NCBI RefSeq assembly: GCF_963678635.1
Contig: NC_087065.1
Coordinates: 10,561,579-10,625,578, forward strand
DNA from: Symsagittifera roscoffensis
Taxonomy: Eukaryota > Xenacoelomorpha > Acoela > Convolutidae
Reading direction: 5' to 3'
DNA length: 64,000 bases
Shown: one piece after another, positions 23,446-36,956 of the stretch
Layout of the letters: the number at the start of each line of letters is the position of its first letter
Position numbering within the stretch: position 1 is the stretch's first letter
Position numbers and translations under genes: made by a program
The notes under the pieces: model-generated
The model's input: only the letters and a program-made list of their open reading frames with translations
Database searches by the model: none
Told to the model about the DNA's origin: nothing

Positions 23446-26400
23446 AAAGTAAGGCAAAAAATTTAAACCAATTCGGTCACAGTTAATACTATCCGATGCC
23501 GTTATTAACATTTTTTCTGTGATTAGACGGATAAGATAATAAGTAGTGAAAGCAAGTAAATCAAAATTTAAAAGGATATTACAGCTGTCTCACGAATCTG
23601 TCTGAAAAACAACTAACCTATGTCTTGTTACGTTTCCGGATTAGATAAAAACAAACCAAGATCTTCTGTACCATCAAAACGGAAGTTCAGAAAACGACTA
23701 AAAATATTTTGATTGCTTTCTAGTTTGATTGTTTTGGTAAAACAAGAAAAGCGCCAAAAAAATTGTATTGAACTTGCAAGCAAAGATAAAGAGCTATTCG
23801 ATCCCCTGTCTTTAAACACTGATCAAGCAAGCTTCAGTGTGTTCAAATTTAGATTTAGCGTTGTCTTTTTTAAATAGTAGTTTCTTGATGAAAAAAAATA
23901 TCATAAATTTTAAGAAAAACGATTTGTCGTAAAAAAAGAACAGAAAAACCTGAAAACAAAAAGCCGGGAAAACACGTCGAGTGGGTTTAAAATAAGAAAA
24001 CAAGGAAAACGCTTTTGTTTTTATCTAAATAGTTTGACTTCAACGCGCACTGCTTGAATAATTGCAGGAGAAGTTGCATTCTTGAGAGGATCAAAATAGC
24101 GCTGATATTTTCTCTAACAGCATATACGAAACTATAAATTACCTTTTTTTGTATCAACTCTTCGAGCAGGAAGTCAGTTTTATGAAATTGATGAAACTGA
24201 GATAGTAATGGATAGAATTTGAAACCACTTTGATATGATAAATCTGTAGTCTTTTCAAAAATAGAACTGCAATAATTTCACTTTTTGAAGACTAGGTAAA
24301 GTCAATAACGATTTTCACATGACTGAAAAATCTTCAGCTGTTATGAGTTTTAGTGTGAATTAACAGAGGCTTACTAACAGGTTAACGGAAAGACACAAAC
24401 GCTTCCCATGAAAACCTCCCATTTTGCTGATCTTTTTTATGATACCAATATGTGCCTGACTAACCATAAATTCAGGCCATAAGCGCTTGTTACGCTTTTA
24501 TTAAAATCTTTGGTTGTACATACACCAACGTCTCTGCGATAAGTCATCGGCTTTTTTTTGACTAATAACAATGCTTTATGCTAAGTTTATGGTCAAGTTC
24601 CTTATACTACTTTGCAATCATCTGCTTAATGAGTCGGCTTTTTTTAACCAAATTTTCTCAGAAAATTTTTGAGGATGAAAAGGTCCCATATACGAGCTAT
24701 TCAGCTTATTGCGGATAACTGCTTTTGTGAACCTAGTTAAGAATGACGTTCATCATTGAAACAGTCCCCTTTCGGTTGAGAAGCAGAGACGTAGGTAGAT
24801 TTCGGCTGTACTCAAACTATCAAGAGTTGCTCATATAAGAGCTCAAGCCAAAGCAATATAACTCTACTGTGCTTGACACAAACTAAAATTGTAGTCATAT
24901 CAAAAGATAAAAACTTAAAACTAATGTATAGTTTATTAGTCAATAACACACAAGCAACATCTGTAAACCGTTTTTTGCTCGTTTTTTGTTGTTCGAGGTG
25001 CTCGTTTTTTGTTTTAAATTTCAAAGTCGAGCAATTGCAGTATTCCCAATTTCAATAAATTGAACCATACCCAATTTTGGTCCAGGGAGTCGAAACGTTA
25101 ACAATTTTAGTCGAGAAGGTCGAAACATAGTTCGAGAAAGTTAAAACATAGGTCGAGCACAGTCAAACCATACCTGATTTTAGTTGGAAAAAATGAAACT
25201 TAGGTCGACCACAACCTACTTTTTTAAACAGTCTGCTTAGAAAAGCTCTTTGTCAGAAAATTGCAACTGCAACAATCAGTTGAGGAGATTTGCTTACCGC
25301 AAAACTTAAAATTTGAGAGAGAAGTTTTTAGATGTTGGAAATCTAAGGATTTCTGCGCCAAAAACAAGTAATTCTTCGAAAATATCCCAAACACCAGTTT
25401 CACCTGAACATTTTTAATCCTGATTTGTAGAGAAAATAAAAGCAAAATTGGGAAGTTCAATTTAGGAAAAAATAGTTTAGGTGGAGGAAATTTGTCTTTT
25501 ACAGGTTTTTTCAGTTTATTTTCAAATCAAGCATAAACACCAAAAATCTACCAAAAGCATACACAATTTTTTTATCAATTTTTCCATGTTATCTGACAGT
25601 CGAGAAGGCCGAGAAGGTAAATGGTTTTAAATTGTCCATACACAGATTTTAAGTAGATGTTACTAATACTATGAAATCAACCACTTTAGATTAAAACCAT
25701 TATTCTTGATGGTTACTGTTATTTGTCAAGCTCTTCCTAAGTTTTTTTCAACTTTAGATGGCAAAATTTTATTCATTTTTTTTTCCAACAACTGGTATGA
25801 AATTTAGATGTGTGGGTTTAACCACGCAGAGACAATTTTTTACCATAGAACGTAAGCATCCTTTTTGGAAAGTTATCGCTAAACCTGTGTTCAATAAAAA
25901 AAGTCAATAATTTGTTTGTTTCCAAAGCCTTATTCTTTATAAAATCTTCACAAAATAAATTTTTAAATAACTTATCTCTTTTCCAAAAACCAATATATGA
26001 GCACTGGAGAAATCGCAAAAATGAAGGACCATTTAATTTTCTCCATAAGGATTCGAAAAATGGCATTTATAATTAAGGTAAAAAAAATGCAAAAGTTTCT
26101 GATGACTTTTTGATCAAGTCCTATTATACATTTCGTTTTTTTAATCAATATGCAAACGTTGAAAAAATAGCCTACACTCAATTTCTTTAACATTTTCAAA
26201 AAGTTTCAACGAAAACTCATAATTAATGAGTTTCTTAAAACAAATTTCATGATTCGTAATCCAAGTTTTATCATACATGAGCTTGCGCTATTCAAATTAC
26301 GGTGGAAAATAAGATAAAGGAAACTTAAGTGGGTGTTTTTGACCACATTGCATTTTAGGTACGGAATAAGTTACGCATCTTTTTTTCAGTACGATTCCCT

Positions 26401-29272
26401 GAGTAAACCGTCCCTCAAGCAAAGAAATCTGCTTTCAACAATTCAAGTGTCCGAAAAGTAGAAAAGACTTAAGTTCAAGGTCCATTTCTTCGATAAGATT
26501 ATCAATTGGTTTTTTTCCGTTTTTTGTGTAAAGAAACTCGAGAAAATAAAATTCGAATGTTTCCTGACAGATTTTTGCGAATAATATTAAAAGAATTTTT
26601 TTTAAAGAAACAGACCACTCATTGAAATGCTGGACCCTGATTGGTTGATCTTGAAGCAAGGGTGATAGTGAAAACAATCAATCCTGATAAGTTGGGTTCA
26701 TTCAAGCAACAGGAAATAAAATCAAATTCTTTCTGATTTTGTTATACTTATAAGCAACTGCTCTATACTTTACTTTTTAAATCTCCATTTTTTCGGATGC
26801 CAGTTCTCAACAGGAAAAAAGGGAAATGCAAGGACTGCAGTAAAATGTATGTTCGGTTACATGCTGCTCGACATCGAAAATGATGTGTTCGAGGAGTTAT
26901 TTCGTGTCCAGAATGTAATTTTTATACAAACTCGCAAGGAAAATTGAGTTCGTCGACTGGTTGAGCCACGTATCTGCTGGAGTCAAGAACCTCAGGATAG
27001 TTCGTTTCAACATGTTCAGACCAATTAACCTTAAGACATCTAAATCGAGAATCGTTAGCGACTTTTTTTTGAAAAATTGAAGTAAGATCCGAAACAGTTT
27101 TGTGGAGTTTCGTTGGATATTTTGCCAATAATTGAAGATGTTATAGAGAAAAACATTTCCCTTCATATTTAAGATATCGACTTGAAGATGGAGGAGAAGT
27201 ATCGGTAAAAACGAGAACACTGAGAAAAGTCTACGATGTGAAAACCATATTTTTACGACAATATTAACGACAGTTGGTTCAAATGCTTTCGGTGCCAAAG
27301 TTGCAAGTTTCCTGAAAGCAAACAACTAAAACAAGCATTTTATATGAAAATACTTTCCAAAAGTTTTACCCGAATCTTTTTTGCACTTCACGTGAGACGT
27401 TTGAGTGTACCAAAGAGCAAATTGTATTTTAAAAAATGTCGCCATTTTTGATTTAAATCAATTTGTGTTTTTTCCTGAGATTTGCAATTGACAAAAACAA
27501 TAGAAAGAATTTGTAAACGTGTACGCAATTTAGTATCAGTTTCACCAAGTGTGATTGGTAAACCCATTCTTTTTGTGACAACAATCCATAATTCCGAGTA
27601 ATTGAAATTGTGAGTGAGTTGAAATTGTGATTTGAAAAGATTTAAAATAAAATGCAAGTAACATCAAAAAGCCCATACATAAAACTTTCAGCATCTTTAA
27701 AAAACGAGGCAAATGCAGTGATATAAAACAAAAAAATACGATGATGACCGTTTCAACGATGAGAGAGAAACCGACGCCCCTACCCATTTTCTCAGGATTC
27801 ACTGATACTGATTGATCTATTTCAGTATCAAGAGATACACACCAATACAGCACTACCAGCATATGGTTTGAACAGTGGCCGCTATGATATCATCCTCTTT
27901 GAATCATAGGTAATTCCCTACCATTTCAATGAAAAGAAACTTGAACCTTCAGATAGCAAGAAAGGCATTGATTTAATTTTCAAGTTTGGGTATAATGAGA
28001 TATTCAGCTGCTGGACATTATTTTTCGGGCGGAGCACTACCTTAGACTCTTTTCTAGAGCTTAAGAAGCCAGTGAGATGAGAATTTACTTTCCCGACGAC
28101 TGGCATGATACTTTGCCAATAAATGCCAATAATTGAAGAAGTCAACTTTTTTATCTACAGCAGTATAACTGCAAAGATGTTGTTTCTAACCTTGAAGCAA
28201 GGCAGAAAATGATCAATTTTAAAGCACTAAAGCTTGGCTGCCCACTAAGATAAAAAACCAATCTTTCTATATATGAATCAACCAACAACAAAATTCACCC
28301 ATTCTTCTCGAGTGAAATAGACTTGCTTGAAAAAAGGTGAGAAGATGTGTTCGGTGTCCCGTCAATTGTTTTCACAAGGAAAACTGTAACAATTGAAACG
28401 TTTATTCAAAAATTGAACAATTTGTGTATAACTATCCTTATCTTTATTCTATTTGTCCACATGATTGCCCGCAGGAATGTATAAAAATTGGGACTTAAAT
28501 GAAGAAAAATACAAGTTAAACGAGGCAAAGTGAAACCGATTTCGCTTTCTTGAAAATATAGCTGTGTCATACCTCAAGCACCTAGACCCCAATGCAAAAG
28601 CGAAAGCCACTACACGATAGGAATTTGATTGTTGTTGGATATTGTAACTAATATAAGAATCTTTTTGAAGCAAGGGGTTGATGTTTCATTTCTGCCCCTG
28701 TCAAGAAGCTGGACCTAGTCTTACAAATGAAGATAACAAATGACGAACAAAAAAATCGATGAGCTTCAAAAGACTAGACTAGCTAAAAAGGATGCTCCAT
28801 AGAAAAATTGTGAAAATGCAGTTGGTGCGATCAAATTGAAAACGAATTGAAAGTGAAAAGTTTTCCCGTTTAAAAAAACTCTTTCCAACTTTACTCTATT
28901 GCAAAATGTATGAAATGAAACAATGTTCGGCTAGATGAATATGAAGCCAAATTTTCATATTTTTTGTCAGTTTTCGAAAATATTGGTTTACCAGAAATGA
29001 TATAACGTAATATATGAATACATGCGCGGAACAGCTATATGTTAAGACAGCCGAAACAAATGTTGATATCCAGCTTCAATTTAACCAATGGAACACTTAC
29101 TAAACTTCTTTTCTGTTTTTTCTTGGATCTCGGACTACAGTGTACAAAGTTCAGTTAATGATGCTAGGCGAGCCTGTGATGACAATATCTTATCTGATGC
29201 GGCAGCCGAAACAAGGACACTGCTCGGAAGTAGTACCCTTCAAATAAAGGGGCCGATCAAAACTTTCAATGA
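23446..29272. repeat. Tandem duplication of about 5.87 kb, unit 2
   Basis: This is the second unit, directly abutting unit 1 in the same orientation. Its right end (CAAAACTTTCAATGA at 29272) continues without interruption into unique polymerase-like sequence, whereas unit 1 stops there. The original locus is therefore the unit 2 side, and the breakpoint cut through the polymerase relic. Confidence 0.92.
25040..25205. repeat. Minisatellite GTCGAGAAGGTCGAAACATA family, locus 3
   Basis: This is the copy of 19170-19330 inside the second tandem unit, almost unchanged. Confidence 0.55.
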
Positions 29273-30015
29273 AAAGTTTGTGGTCACAAAAAATCCATAA
29301 AGCTACTAGCAACCAGTTCAATAGGAGACTAAATTTCGTAGCTAAAGAGTTGTATGATGTGGAGCTTGTTACATCTGTTAAAGAACACAATGAATCGATT
29401 ATAGCAGGATTCTTTATACTACAGTACGACAGGTTGAGATTGTTGAAACTGTTTTACACTTTTGTGATGTTAACACGTTTGAAGAGCTCGAAATTAACAC
29501 AGATTGCAGCTTTCTGGCTTTGGCAGATGTACATTTAAATGATTGTATCCATCCCAGCAATCGGGCAGAGATAACAGGAGAAACAGTGATTGTCTAGAAG
29601 TGTTTAGAGCAGATTCAAAAAAAAATCAAGGTAATTGCTGCGCAAACATGAAAAACATGATAAGAGAGAATCGGAACTGTTGAAGAAGGAGTTCAAATGT
29701 ATCGAAACGTTGTGCTTCTGTAGTAAAACTGAAAATCAAAAAATTGAGCAGTAAAGGACTGAACCAACGCGCATTAGAAGACTCTGGAGATGGACCGATT
29801 GCGAACTATCCACAAGTAAGGATGAAGTAGTGAACTTTATGTCAACTATTGATTTAGAGGGCCTAAAACGATTAACCATGCAAAAGCAACTTTGAAAAAA
29901 TTTAAAAAGGACCAAACTTTCTGACCCTAAGCGGGAAGTCGTCGAATAAGATGGATTACGCACTGAATTTTTCAGATTGTTTGAGAAAACACAGCAAAAT
30001 TGTACAGTGAAATGA
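28140..30015 (+). pseudogene. Family B DNA polymerase of a Polinton/virus-like element, longer decayed copy
   Basis: This is the copy in tandem unit 2 plus its continuation into unique DNA. After the stretch shared with unit 1 it continues past 29272 through a palm-domain segment (ELYDVELV, then GFFILQYDRLR near 29400-29445). The polymerase C motif region near 29490-29510 reads Asn-Thr-Asp-Cys where active enzymes have Asp-Thr-Asp-Ser. Further downstream a cysteine-containing segment (LCFCSKT, near 29710) and SSKGLNQRAL-like text near 29750 are visible. There are many stops and frameshifts, and a 210-base deletion occurs at its left end relative to unit 1. Animal virus-like element relic, inactive. 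Confidence 0.65.
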
Positions 30016-30019
30016 TACA

Positions 30020-32690
30020 ATTTTTCTGTAATTGAACTTTGTTTTCAACAAGTGAACCTTTTCGAATACTGAGCTTGTGAATACAACTCAATTGTTTCTA
30101 GTGTTCCAGAAAATGTCTAGAATCTTTAACCACTAAATTGGCAAAATTAGGCACCAAGTTTTTTTTTATAACTAACCCTTGAAATTGGAATTGGAATTTT
30201 ACCATTGAATTTTTTTTAGAGCATACCAACTGAAATCTTTAAACCTATAACTGTGATTATTACAATTCAAAACTTTTTTTCCTATGTTAAAATATAGGTG
30301 GCTGAACAAAAATAGTCTAAATTATATCTTATTACATGACCGTCACCCCGCCTTCCAACGCGAATTGGCTCCGACATTAACTACTGATGCAGTTGGTAAA
30401 ATTTTGTGGCGATCGAGCAAGGTTTGTTCATCATTCATTTTTACATTGAAACAAATCATCTTTTACCAGTTTCATTTTTATAATTAGAAATTTGGTTTTT
30501 GTGTGAAAATTTCAAAAAAATATATTCGCCAGACTCAGAAAAAAAAACTGAAAAAATTATGAAAATTAAACAATTAATTACAAAAATTTTGATTCGTTGC
30601 AAAAAGATATAAGTGTCAGTTTTTTAAAGACCAGGGACAATTCGCATAAAACAAAAAATTAAATTTTAGATTTCAATTTCTTTATTTTTTTTACTGATTT
30701 TCATACATTTTTGACATGTTTGGTAAATATGCTTAAAAAATATTACTAAATTAATTTTTTCCTTGATTTTTCAAGTTTTGTTAATGAAAAACTCTTCAAA
30801 GGTTTTCTTTTGTAAATTGAACTTGAAACTTTCCCTTTGAACTATCTGTGAAATGCAAAAACAATAATCGTGTTTTTGATGGGATTGATCAAAAACCAGA
30901 AATACAATCTAAAAACATGTCTTTGGTTAAAAAGTGGTTTTGATTTTGGCGAAACTCTGTAGATCTTGTCTGAAGCAGGCTATTTTGATTCGATAGTCCT
31001 ATAAAAAAAATTGTTCCGAAATTGTCAAAAAAATAGATTAGTATAAACGAGAACCAAGCAAGCTTGAACAACCTTTTGAATAATTTATTTAGAACTGCAA
31101 TTTGCAATTATCGTTTTGCAAATCAAATTGAAATGCTGTCTGCTAAATCTACTAATCACTGGTGCTACTGAATTTTTGTAGTTTCACTAATGTAAACAGT
31201 AAAATTAACACTTTTTCTGCTCTGATTTGGTTCATTTCAAATATCTTTCTTGCATAAGATATCGATCAAATCAGTTCTTCTGTGATTTTTTGTAGTTGTT
31301 CGTCTGATTGGAGTTGTTCTATGTAAATTGTTCTAAGAAAATCCGCGTTTGTGTTTGGCTGCTCAATTTTTCAAATTGTTTTTAAGTTTCCTAACTAGTG
31401 TTTTTTTTTTCATCTTCATTTGAACAATCGTTTTTTTCGGGCACTTGTTTCCAACAATTATGAGTTGAGATTTTGGATTGTTGTAGAAATATTTTTGGGA
31501 AAAATTTCGCTTGCTTTTTTTTCTCGTCTGTCTTTATATTTTTTAGATGGAACTTGTTGTTTCTCTTACTGTTTTAGTCTTCACTTCTGAAAAAAAATAA
31601 AAAAAAATAGCGGTCTCTTGTAATCGGGAAATAAAATATTCTTGTTAATTGTTTTCTGAAAATCACGATTGCATTTTCCGCATCTTTTTATTTAGCCTCA
31701 GCAACTCGCAACTTCTTTTCTTTTCCCCAGATTAGTGATTTTTTAAACTTATTTCCGCCGGCTTGCCACAATCAGATTTCATGATTCCTCTATCCTACAC
31801 TGAACTGATGAAATGGTCAATAAGGCAGAACACAATCCAGCTTACAACTTTGAGCAAACCAAAGTTTTTATTCTATTCATTATTGAGCTGTTGCGAGTAA
31901 ATTATTTTTAAATGATTTTAATGATCTCAAGATGCTGAAAATTACGTTGCAAATGAACTAATTATTCAGCTTTAGCCTTAATCTTACAACCTTCCCAAAT
32001 GTTATCGAAAGGTGGCAGCTCACTTGGAGTTACCAAAAAATTCTAGATAGTGTTTGTTCAGCTGAATTCTAACAGAGAAGAAAACGGTTGTAACTGGTAG
32101 TTTTGCAGGAAAAAATTAAACCAATTGCAACCATTAACCAGAACATTTTTGTCTTTGTACTTTCTTGTCATCGTTAATTTGAACTAAACTTCCTATTACG
32201 TGCTTTGTGTTTGAATTAATCGTATTTTAAAATTTATGATTGATCAAAATGCGGTAGTTTTTTGTTAATCAGTTTGTCATAGAGAAAGAACTTGCTGTGG
32301 AAAAAGCGGTTTTAAACCGCCCAAATAGTTTGTTTGTCTAAGGTGTTTAGCGCAGTTTATCGAAGACCAACTAACAGTGGTAACGACTAATTAAGCTGGC
32401 TGAGAACTAGACCGTAGAGAATTGTTACCCTCTAACTATTTCACAGTGAACTCTTAAATTGAGTGAAAACTTAAGTTGGGTTCTTTTTGCTGTTGCCAAT
32501 TTATGTACAATTTTGTTATTTTCCAGCTCTATTGTGAGTAGATTGTCAATGATGACATGTAAATATAGGAGTTGATTTTTTTTTTGATTGTAGAGTCTGC
32601 TTTTCTATGGTTTGTATTTCTTGACTTCCTGTCATTCGAAACTTTGCAAAAATGACAAACTTTGTTTTGATTTCAATCAAAGTCAAATTG
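30020..32690. other. AT-rich intergenic DNA, no supported gene
   Basis: Long T and A runs dominate and open frames are low-complexity. A slightly GC-richer patch at about 30330-30420 is unassigned. Confidence 0.5.
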
Positions 32691-32699
32691 TGACTTTCG

Positions 32700-33335
32700 A
32701 AGAACAATAGGAGTCTATGTACTAGGTTGACTTCTAGGTTTGTTTTCGCAAAATTTAGGCTCGATTTCGAGCATAAAGTCTATGCACTATTTGCTTATTG
32801 TATCAATTTGCAGTTGTACTCAAGCTTTTGTCTTTATATAAAGTTGAAAGAGAGCGATCCCAAGGCCCTGCCGTGGTATACTCCTTGCTGGATTTCGATT
32901 ACATCCGAGAAGCATCCGTTTACATAGATTTTCTGCGTTCTTTGTGTCAAGAGGGTTTTGAGTATGTTTACTGCTATTGTTTAGAAGCCCCAATTTTCTA
33001 GTTTTCCCTGTAGTAGGTTATAGGAAAATGATCAATTGTTTTGGACAGTTCATAGAAAACCTTTGATGTTGTTTAACCGCATCAGTTTTAGAGTGCTGAC
33101 GTACTACAATTCATTTTTGGAAACAAGGTTATTTTCGCTTGAATAAAAAGTCATCTGTTTTGTAGTAATTGTTCTAACACTTTCGAGAGAGTTAGCAGTT
33201 AGAGACATTGGTAAAAATTGTTTTCAGCTTTGGTGTGGTTACCCTTTTTAAACAATGGTTTTACACGACAATTTTAGTATTGATGGAAACTTTTTGTGGC
33301 CACTACAATTGTTTATAACTGATGTGACCGATTAT
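32700..33335 (-). pseudogene. Non-LTR retrotransposon reverse transcriptase, badly decayed
   Basis: On the minus strand the RT core can be followed from right to left: a KKFPSI segment near 33285, SENNLVSKNE near 33130, a LENWGF segment near 33000, and TQRTQKIYVNGCFSDVIE followed by an altered motif B (QQGVYHGRALG) at 32856-32940. Jockey/CR1-type RTs have QGVPQGS..GP there. Stops and frameshifts interrupt every 20-60 codons, and the endonuclease domain is missing. Confidence 0.75.
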
Positions 33336-33589
33336 ACTACAACTTCAGTAGCGTTTTCGGGGCTCATGTTTATTTTTTGACGGCCTCGATGATTTTTTAC
33401 AGCTGATTGATTTGATTTCTATTTTATTGTTAACCTCTTTTTGGGCAATGAAGCGGAACTCAAGTTTTTAGTATATGTTGCCTATCAAAATTAGGCCGGC
33501 TTCAAATGGTATGTTTTCATCTTAGTAGCTTCGCAGAGTATAAAACTTGAAATTTAAAGATTTGAAGATAATTTCAAGAGAATTTTGAA

Positions 33590-33785
33590 GCTTTCAATTT
33601 TTCATTCTTTGATCGGTTAGAGAAATCACTTTCATGAATCTCAAACTTTCTTCAAGTTTTGTTGTTGTTTCAGAATAATTCAGAGTAGGCACAGGGTTGG
33701 TATGAATGTCTCCGCGTACCACCAGTTTTTTGTTAACATAAGTGAAATTTTTTGTGGAGAGAATGTTACTTTTAGAAGTCAAAAA
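33590..33785 (-). pseudogene. Non-LTR element fragment with a damaged 2A-like motif
   Basis: An open minus-strand stretch contains VVRGDIHTNPVPTL at 33685-33720. Many non-LTR retrotransposons carry GDI/V..NPGP here, a 2A-like ribosome-skipping motif; the critical Gly is Val, so skipping should be abolished. It lies 0.3 kb upstream (in the sense direction) of the RT relic and probably belongs to it after deletion of the endonuclease. Confidence 0.5.
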
Positions 33786-33863
33786 AAATTAGGTGTGAAA
33801 GAAAATACTGCTCTAGTTACAGATTTTTTTTCGATGTGGTTCACCAGCAAGTGGAAAATGAGA

Positions 33864-34199
33864 TCACCTAACAACAACAGAATTTGTATCAACAAGAAAC
33901 TTGTTGGTTGCTGCAAAACAAATCATAATCAAACACATTTTGAACTTACATATCATCAATAGCATCTGATAATATATATGATGATTGTTACGCCAGGTTT
34001 TTGCCTTTTTAGAGCCTCCATCATAATGTTTGATTTGTTTTTGTCTGGAGTTTTGCGCTTTCTTGGTTTTATTATTGGAAAATGGAGAACTTTTGAGAGA
34101 AATGGGTTTTGATTTATCAGCAAAAGAAGGCCCTTGTTGTCGTTGAAACGGTTTTTGTCGAAATGGTAGTATCTTTTTTTGCTCGTATTGCTTAATCAA
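33864..34199 (-). pseudogene. Lys/Gln-rich open frame, possibly an ORF1-like relic
   Basis: A minus-strand open stretch of 111 codons begins with a basic, Gln/Ser-rich region (KKILPFRQKPFQRQQGPSF) and becomes hydrophobic near its end. No domain is recognised. Its position just upstream of the non-LTR relic suggests a nucleic-acid-binding ORF1, but chance openness in AT-rich DNA cannot be excluded. Confidence 0.25.
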
Positions 34200-34565
34200 A
34201 TCATACCCATTTCAACCAATACATCAGTATATTGATCTATTCGACTGTTTTATTGTGATTGATTGCTTTTTTAGTCAGTGGTGGCACTTCACAGACACTG
34301 AAGTTGTCGGACGAGAAACTTTTCACAGCACATACCAATCAGGTTTTTGATGTCATTTGAAATACCATTAGCGCTCTTTACGCTTCATAAAAAACTGTTT
34401 GGGTCGTCTTGCATCGTTAAATGTTTTGAGTTCTTTCTGAGCGTTTTTTACATCCAAGATAGATTTTTCCTGGGTGTTGGAGCCACTAAAATTATGTATT
34501 TGGATGTCTAACGTGATACCAGGGTTGCCAGCTTGCAAAACTACGCTGGATCGTATGATCAACTT

Positions 34566-34765
34566 NNNNNNNNNNNNNNNNNNNNNNNNNNNNNNNNNNN
34601 NNNNNNNNNNNNNNNNNNNNNNNNNNNNNNNNNNNNNNNNNNNNNNNNNNNNNNNNNNNNNNNNNNNNNNNNNNNNNNNNNNNNNNNNNNNNNNNNNNNN
34701 NNNNNNNNNNNNNNNNNNNNNNNNNNNNNNNNNNNNNNNNNNNNNNNNNNNNNNNNNNNNNNNNN
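34566..34765. other. Assembly gap, 200 N
   Basis: Exactly 200 undetermined bases, identical in length to the gap at 56766, which indicates a fixed nominal gap size. Confidence 0.99.
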
Positions 34766-34769
34766 GTCT

Positions 34770-35810
34770 TTCGTCGCCTTAGTGGCCGCTGGCTTATGAG
34801 TTTTCAGTTCTTGTTAATTGCTTTTGATTATAATTCGAGACCAACGTAGTAACTAATTTTGAAACAATTTTGAAAATTGTTTTATATTGTTGGGAAACAA
34901 TTCAATACTAGTCTCTTCTAGTAATTTCAATTAAATTTTCGCAGGCTAAATGTTTGAAAAAAAAAAGGTTTTTTCCTATTTGGATATCTGCAAAAAAATG
35001 AGAAAGAATCAATCAAACTTCTCAAAAAATAATTATTTAATAAAACTCAAGTTGAGTATCAAGGAAGATTTTTTGAACAGCTCTTATTATTCCCCAAAGA
35101 AATCAAAAAGGTTTAAACAGAGTTATTTTTGATCAAAACTTTTAAAATCAATTAACTAATTATTCCATTCATTACACAAAATACAACAACAAACGCATTA
35201 ATCATTAGCCATCTAGGCTATCCATCAGTTCTCCTGAAAAGAATTTTACTCAAACTGAACCTTTTCATTTTGAAAATAGTTAGGTTGGGAAATTACAGCA
35301 CGCTGCAATTGGGTAAAATTTGATTAATTGATCAATCTGAAGACCAAGTGAAATCTTTCACTAGTTTCCATGTTTTTTGAAGATAAAAGAAATGTCATTT
35401 TTAGAAAATTAAGAATGAGCGACTGCCATTTTAAGAAAAAAAAAATAAAACTAAGAACATTGTTTGAGAATGCGTTAAAGCTAAAAGCTCAAACAATTGT
35501 TTTCGTACATTTTTAAGCATCTTCAGGTTTTAAAATTCTAAACTATCTGTACAAAATGATCAAAGATCTTAAAAAGTGTCAGACACGTCATTATTTCAAA
35601 AATTAAAAAAATTTCGAAAAAAGTTTAACCAATCACAACTTAACAATTATTACTAAAAATTATGTATTAATGATTATGTCACAAATTATTTCATTTAGTC
35701 ACAATTTTCTAAGTGTTTTCAATTTTATTAAAATTTCGTTTTGTCACTAAGTTTATGCTTTCATATAAGCTTTTTCAAAAATTTTTTAAATTGCCAAAAC
35801 ATTTCGACTC
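34770..35810. other. AT-rich intergenic DNA, no supported gene
   Basis: No family match. A short stretch at about 35519-35577 resembles 9165-9230. Confidence 0.45.
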
Positions 35811-36189
35811 TAGATTTATAGCCGTAGTGTCTGCTCCCTTCTTCTAAACTCGTCGCGCGTGTTAATTGCCGGTCTCTTTTTCTTAAAGTGCAGCGCCTCT
35901 AATGTAAGTAACTTATTGCTGGTGGAGGCCTGGTCAATTACCTTCCTTCTTGCCACTATCACTACCACATTGCCTTATATGCTGTCCAACTGGGTATCCT
36001 CTTTTCGTGTTCCTTAATCCTTGTGGTGAGATGTCGGACCATCTGGCCAACATATATGGATTTGCACCCACAACATTCAAGTCTGTACGCCACTTTTGAC
36101 TTCAGTTCAAGGAAAAGGAGGATTTTAAGGAGGGCATACAAGTTTTCACATTCCTTGTCGTGAATATTGTCTGCGTATTAATGATATCG

Positions 36190-36265
36190 CGCACTTTATT
36201 TGCTAATGTCTGAGTGATCAATCGCTAAGTGATCAATCGCCCATCTTTGCTAAGATTGGTGATCA
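36190..36265. repeat. Three near-copies of GTGATCAATCGC
   Basis: AGTGATCAATCGCT, AGTGATCAATCGCC and GGTGATCAATCGCT occur within 70 bases, between the GIY-YIG part and the linker of the Penelope relic. A local slippage duplication is likely. Confidence 0.5.
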
Positions 36266-36956
36266 ATCGCTGCTATAATCACATGGTTTTTTTTTCTCAG
36301 CCATCTTCTTTTTGTTTCTGCCCTCACCGATGATTATGATCTTTTCAAGGGCTTGCGATGCAACTCGCGAAAATAAATTTTCCGGATAATGGTTATTCAA
36401 CCACTGTTTACGGTTAATTTTTATCGCTTTATCGTAATCTTCCCATGTGGATGTACTGCGAAAAACCCGGTGAACAGTTCCTTCAATCACACTTCTCTTG
36501 TACAGAAGGGGGGCGCAATTTGTAAATTTTAGTATGGGACCTGTATTTGTTGGTTCCTGATATCAGTCACAGTTAGTTTTCCTGTTTTTGTTAAAACTAT
36601 TTTGTAAATTCAAAAATGCCAATTCTCATTTTTGTTTGGTGTCTCTTAGATAAACTTTGTCATTTTGCTGCCCGTAGCACCTTTTCGTGATCACCCTTCA
36701 CTTTTCTCACTATATTGTCAATGTAACGGAGAAAAAACGTAGCTTGCTGCACTGACTTATTTTGCTCCTTTATTGCGATTCCTTTTCTACAGTACCAGAA
36801 CGATTATTTTATATTTCGATACTCATCATCTGATATATCACCGCATTTAACGTAATACCAGCTCAAACAACAGCATTCATATTTCACACCTTTTGATCTG
36901 TACGTGACCTTCCTAAAGCACTCGAAACTTATTCCATATAGATCTTTTTCGTGCAT

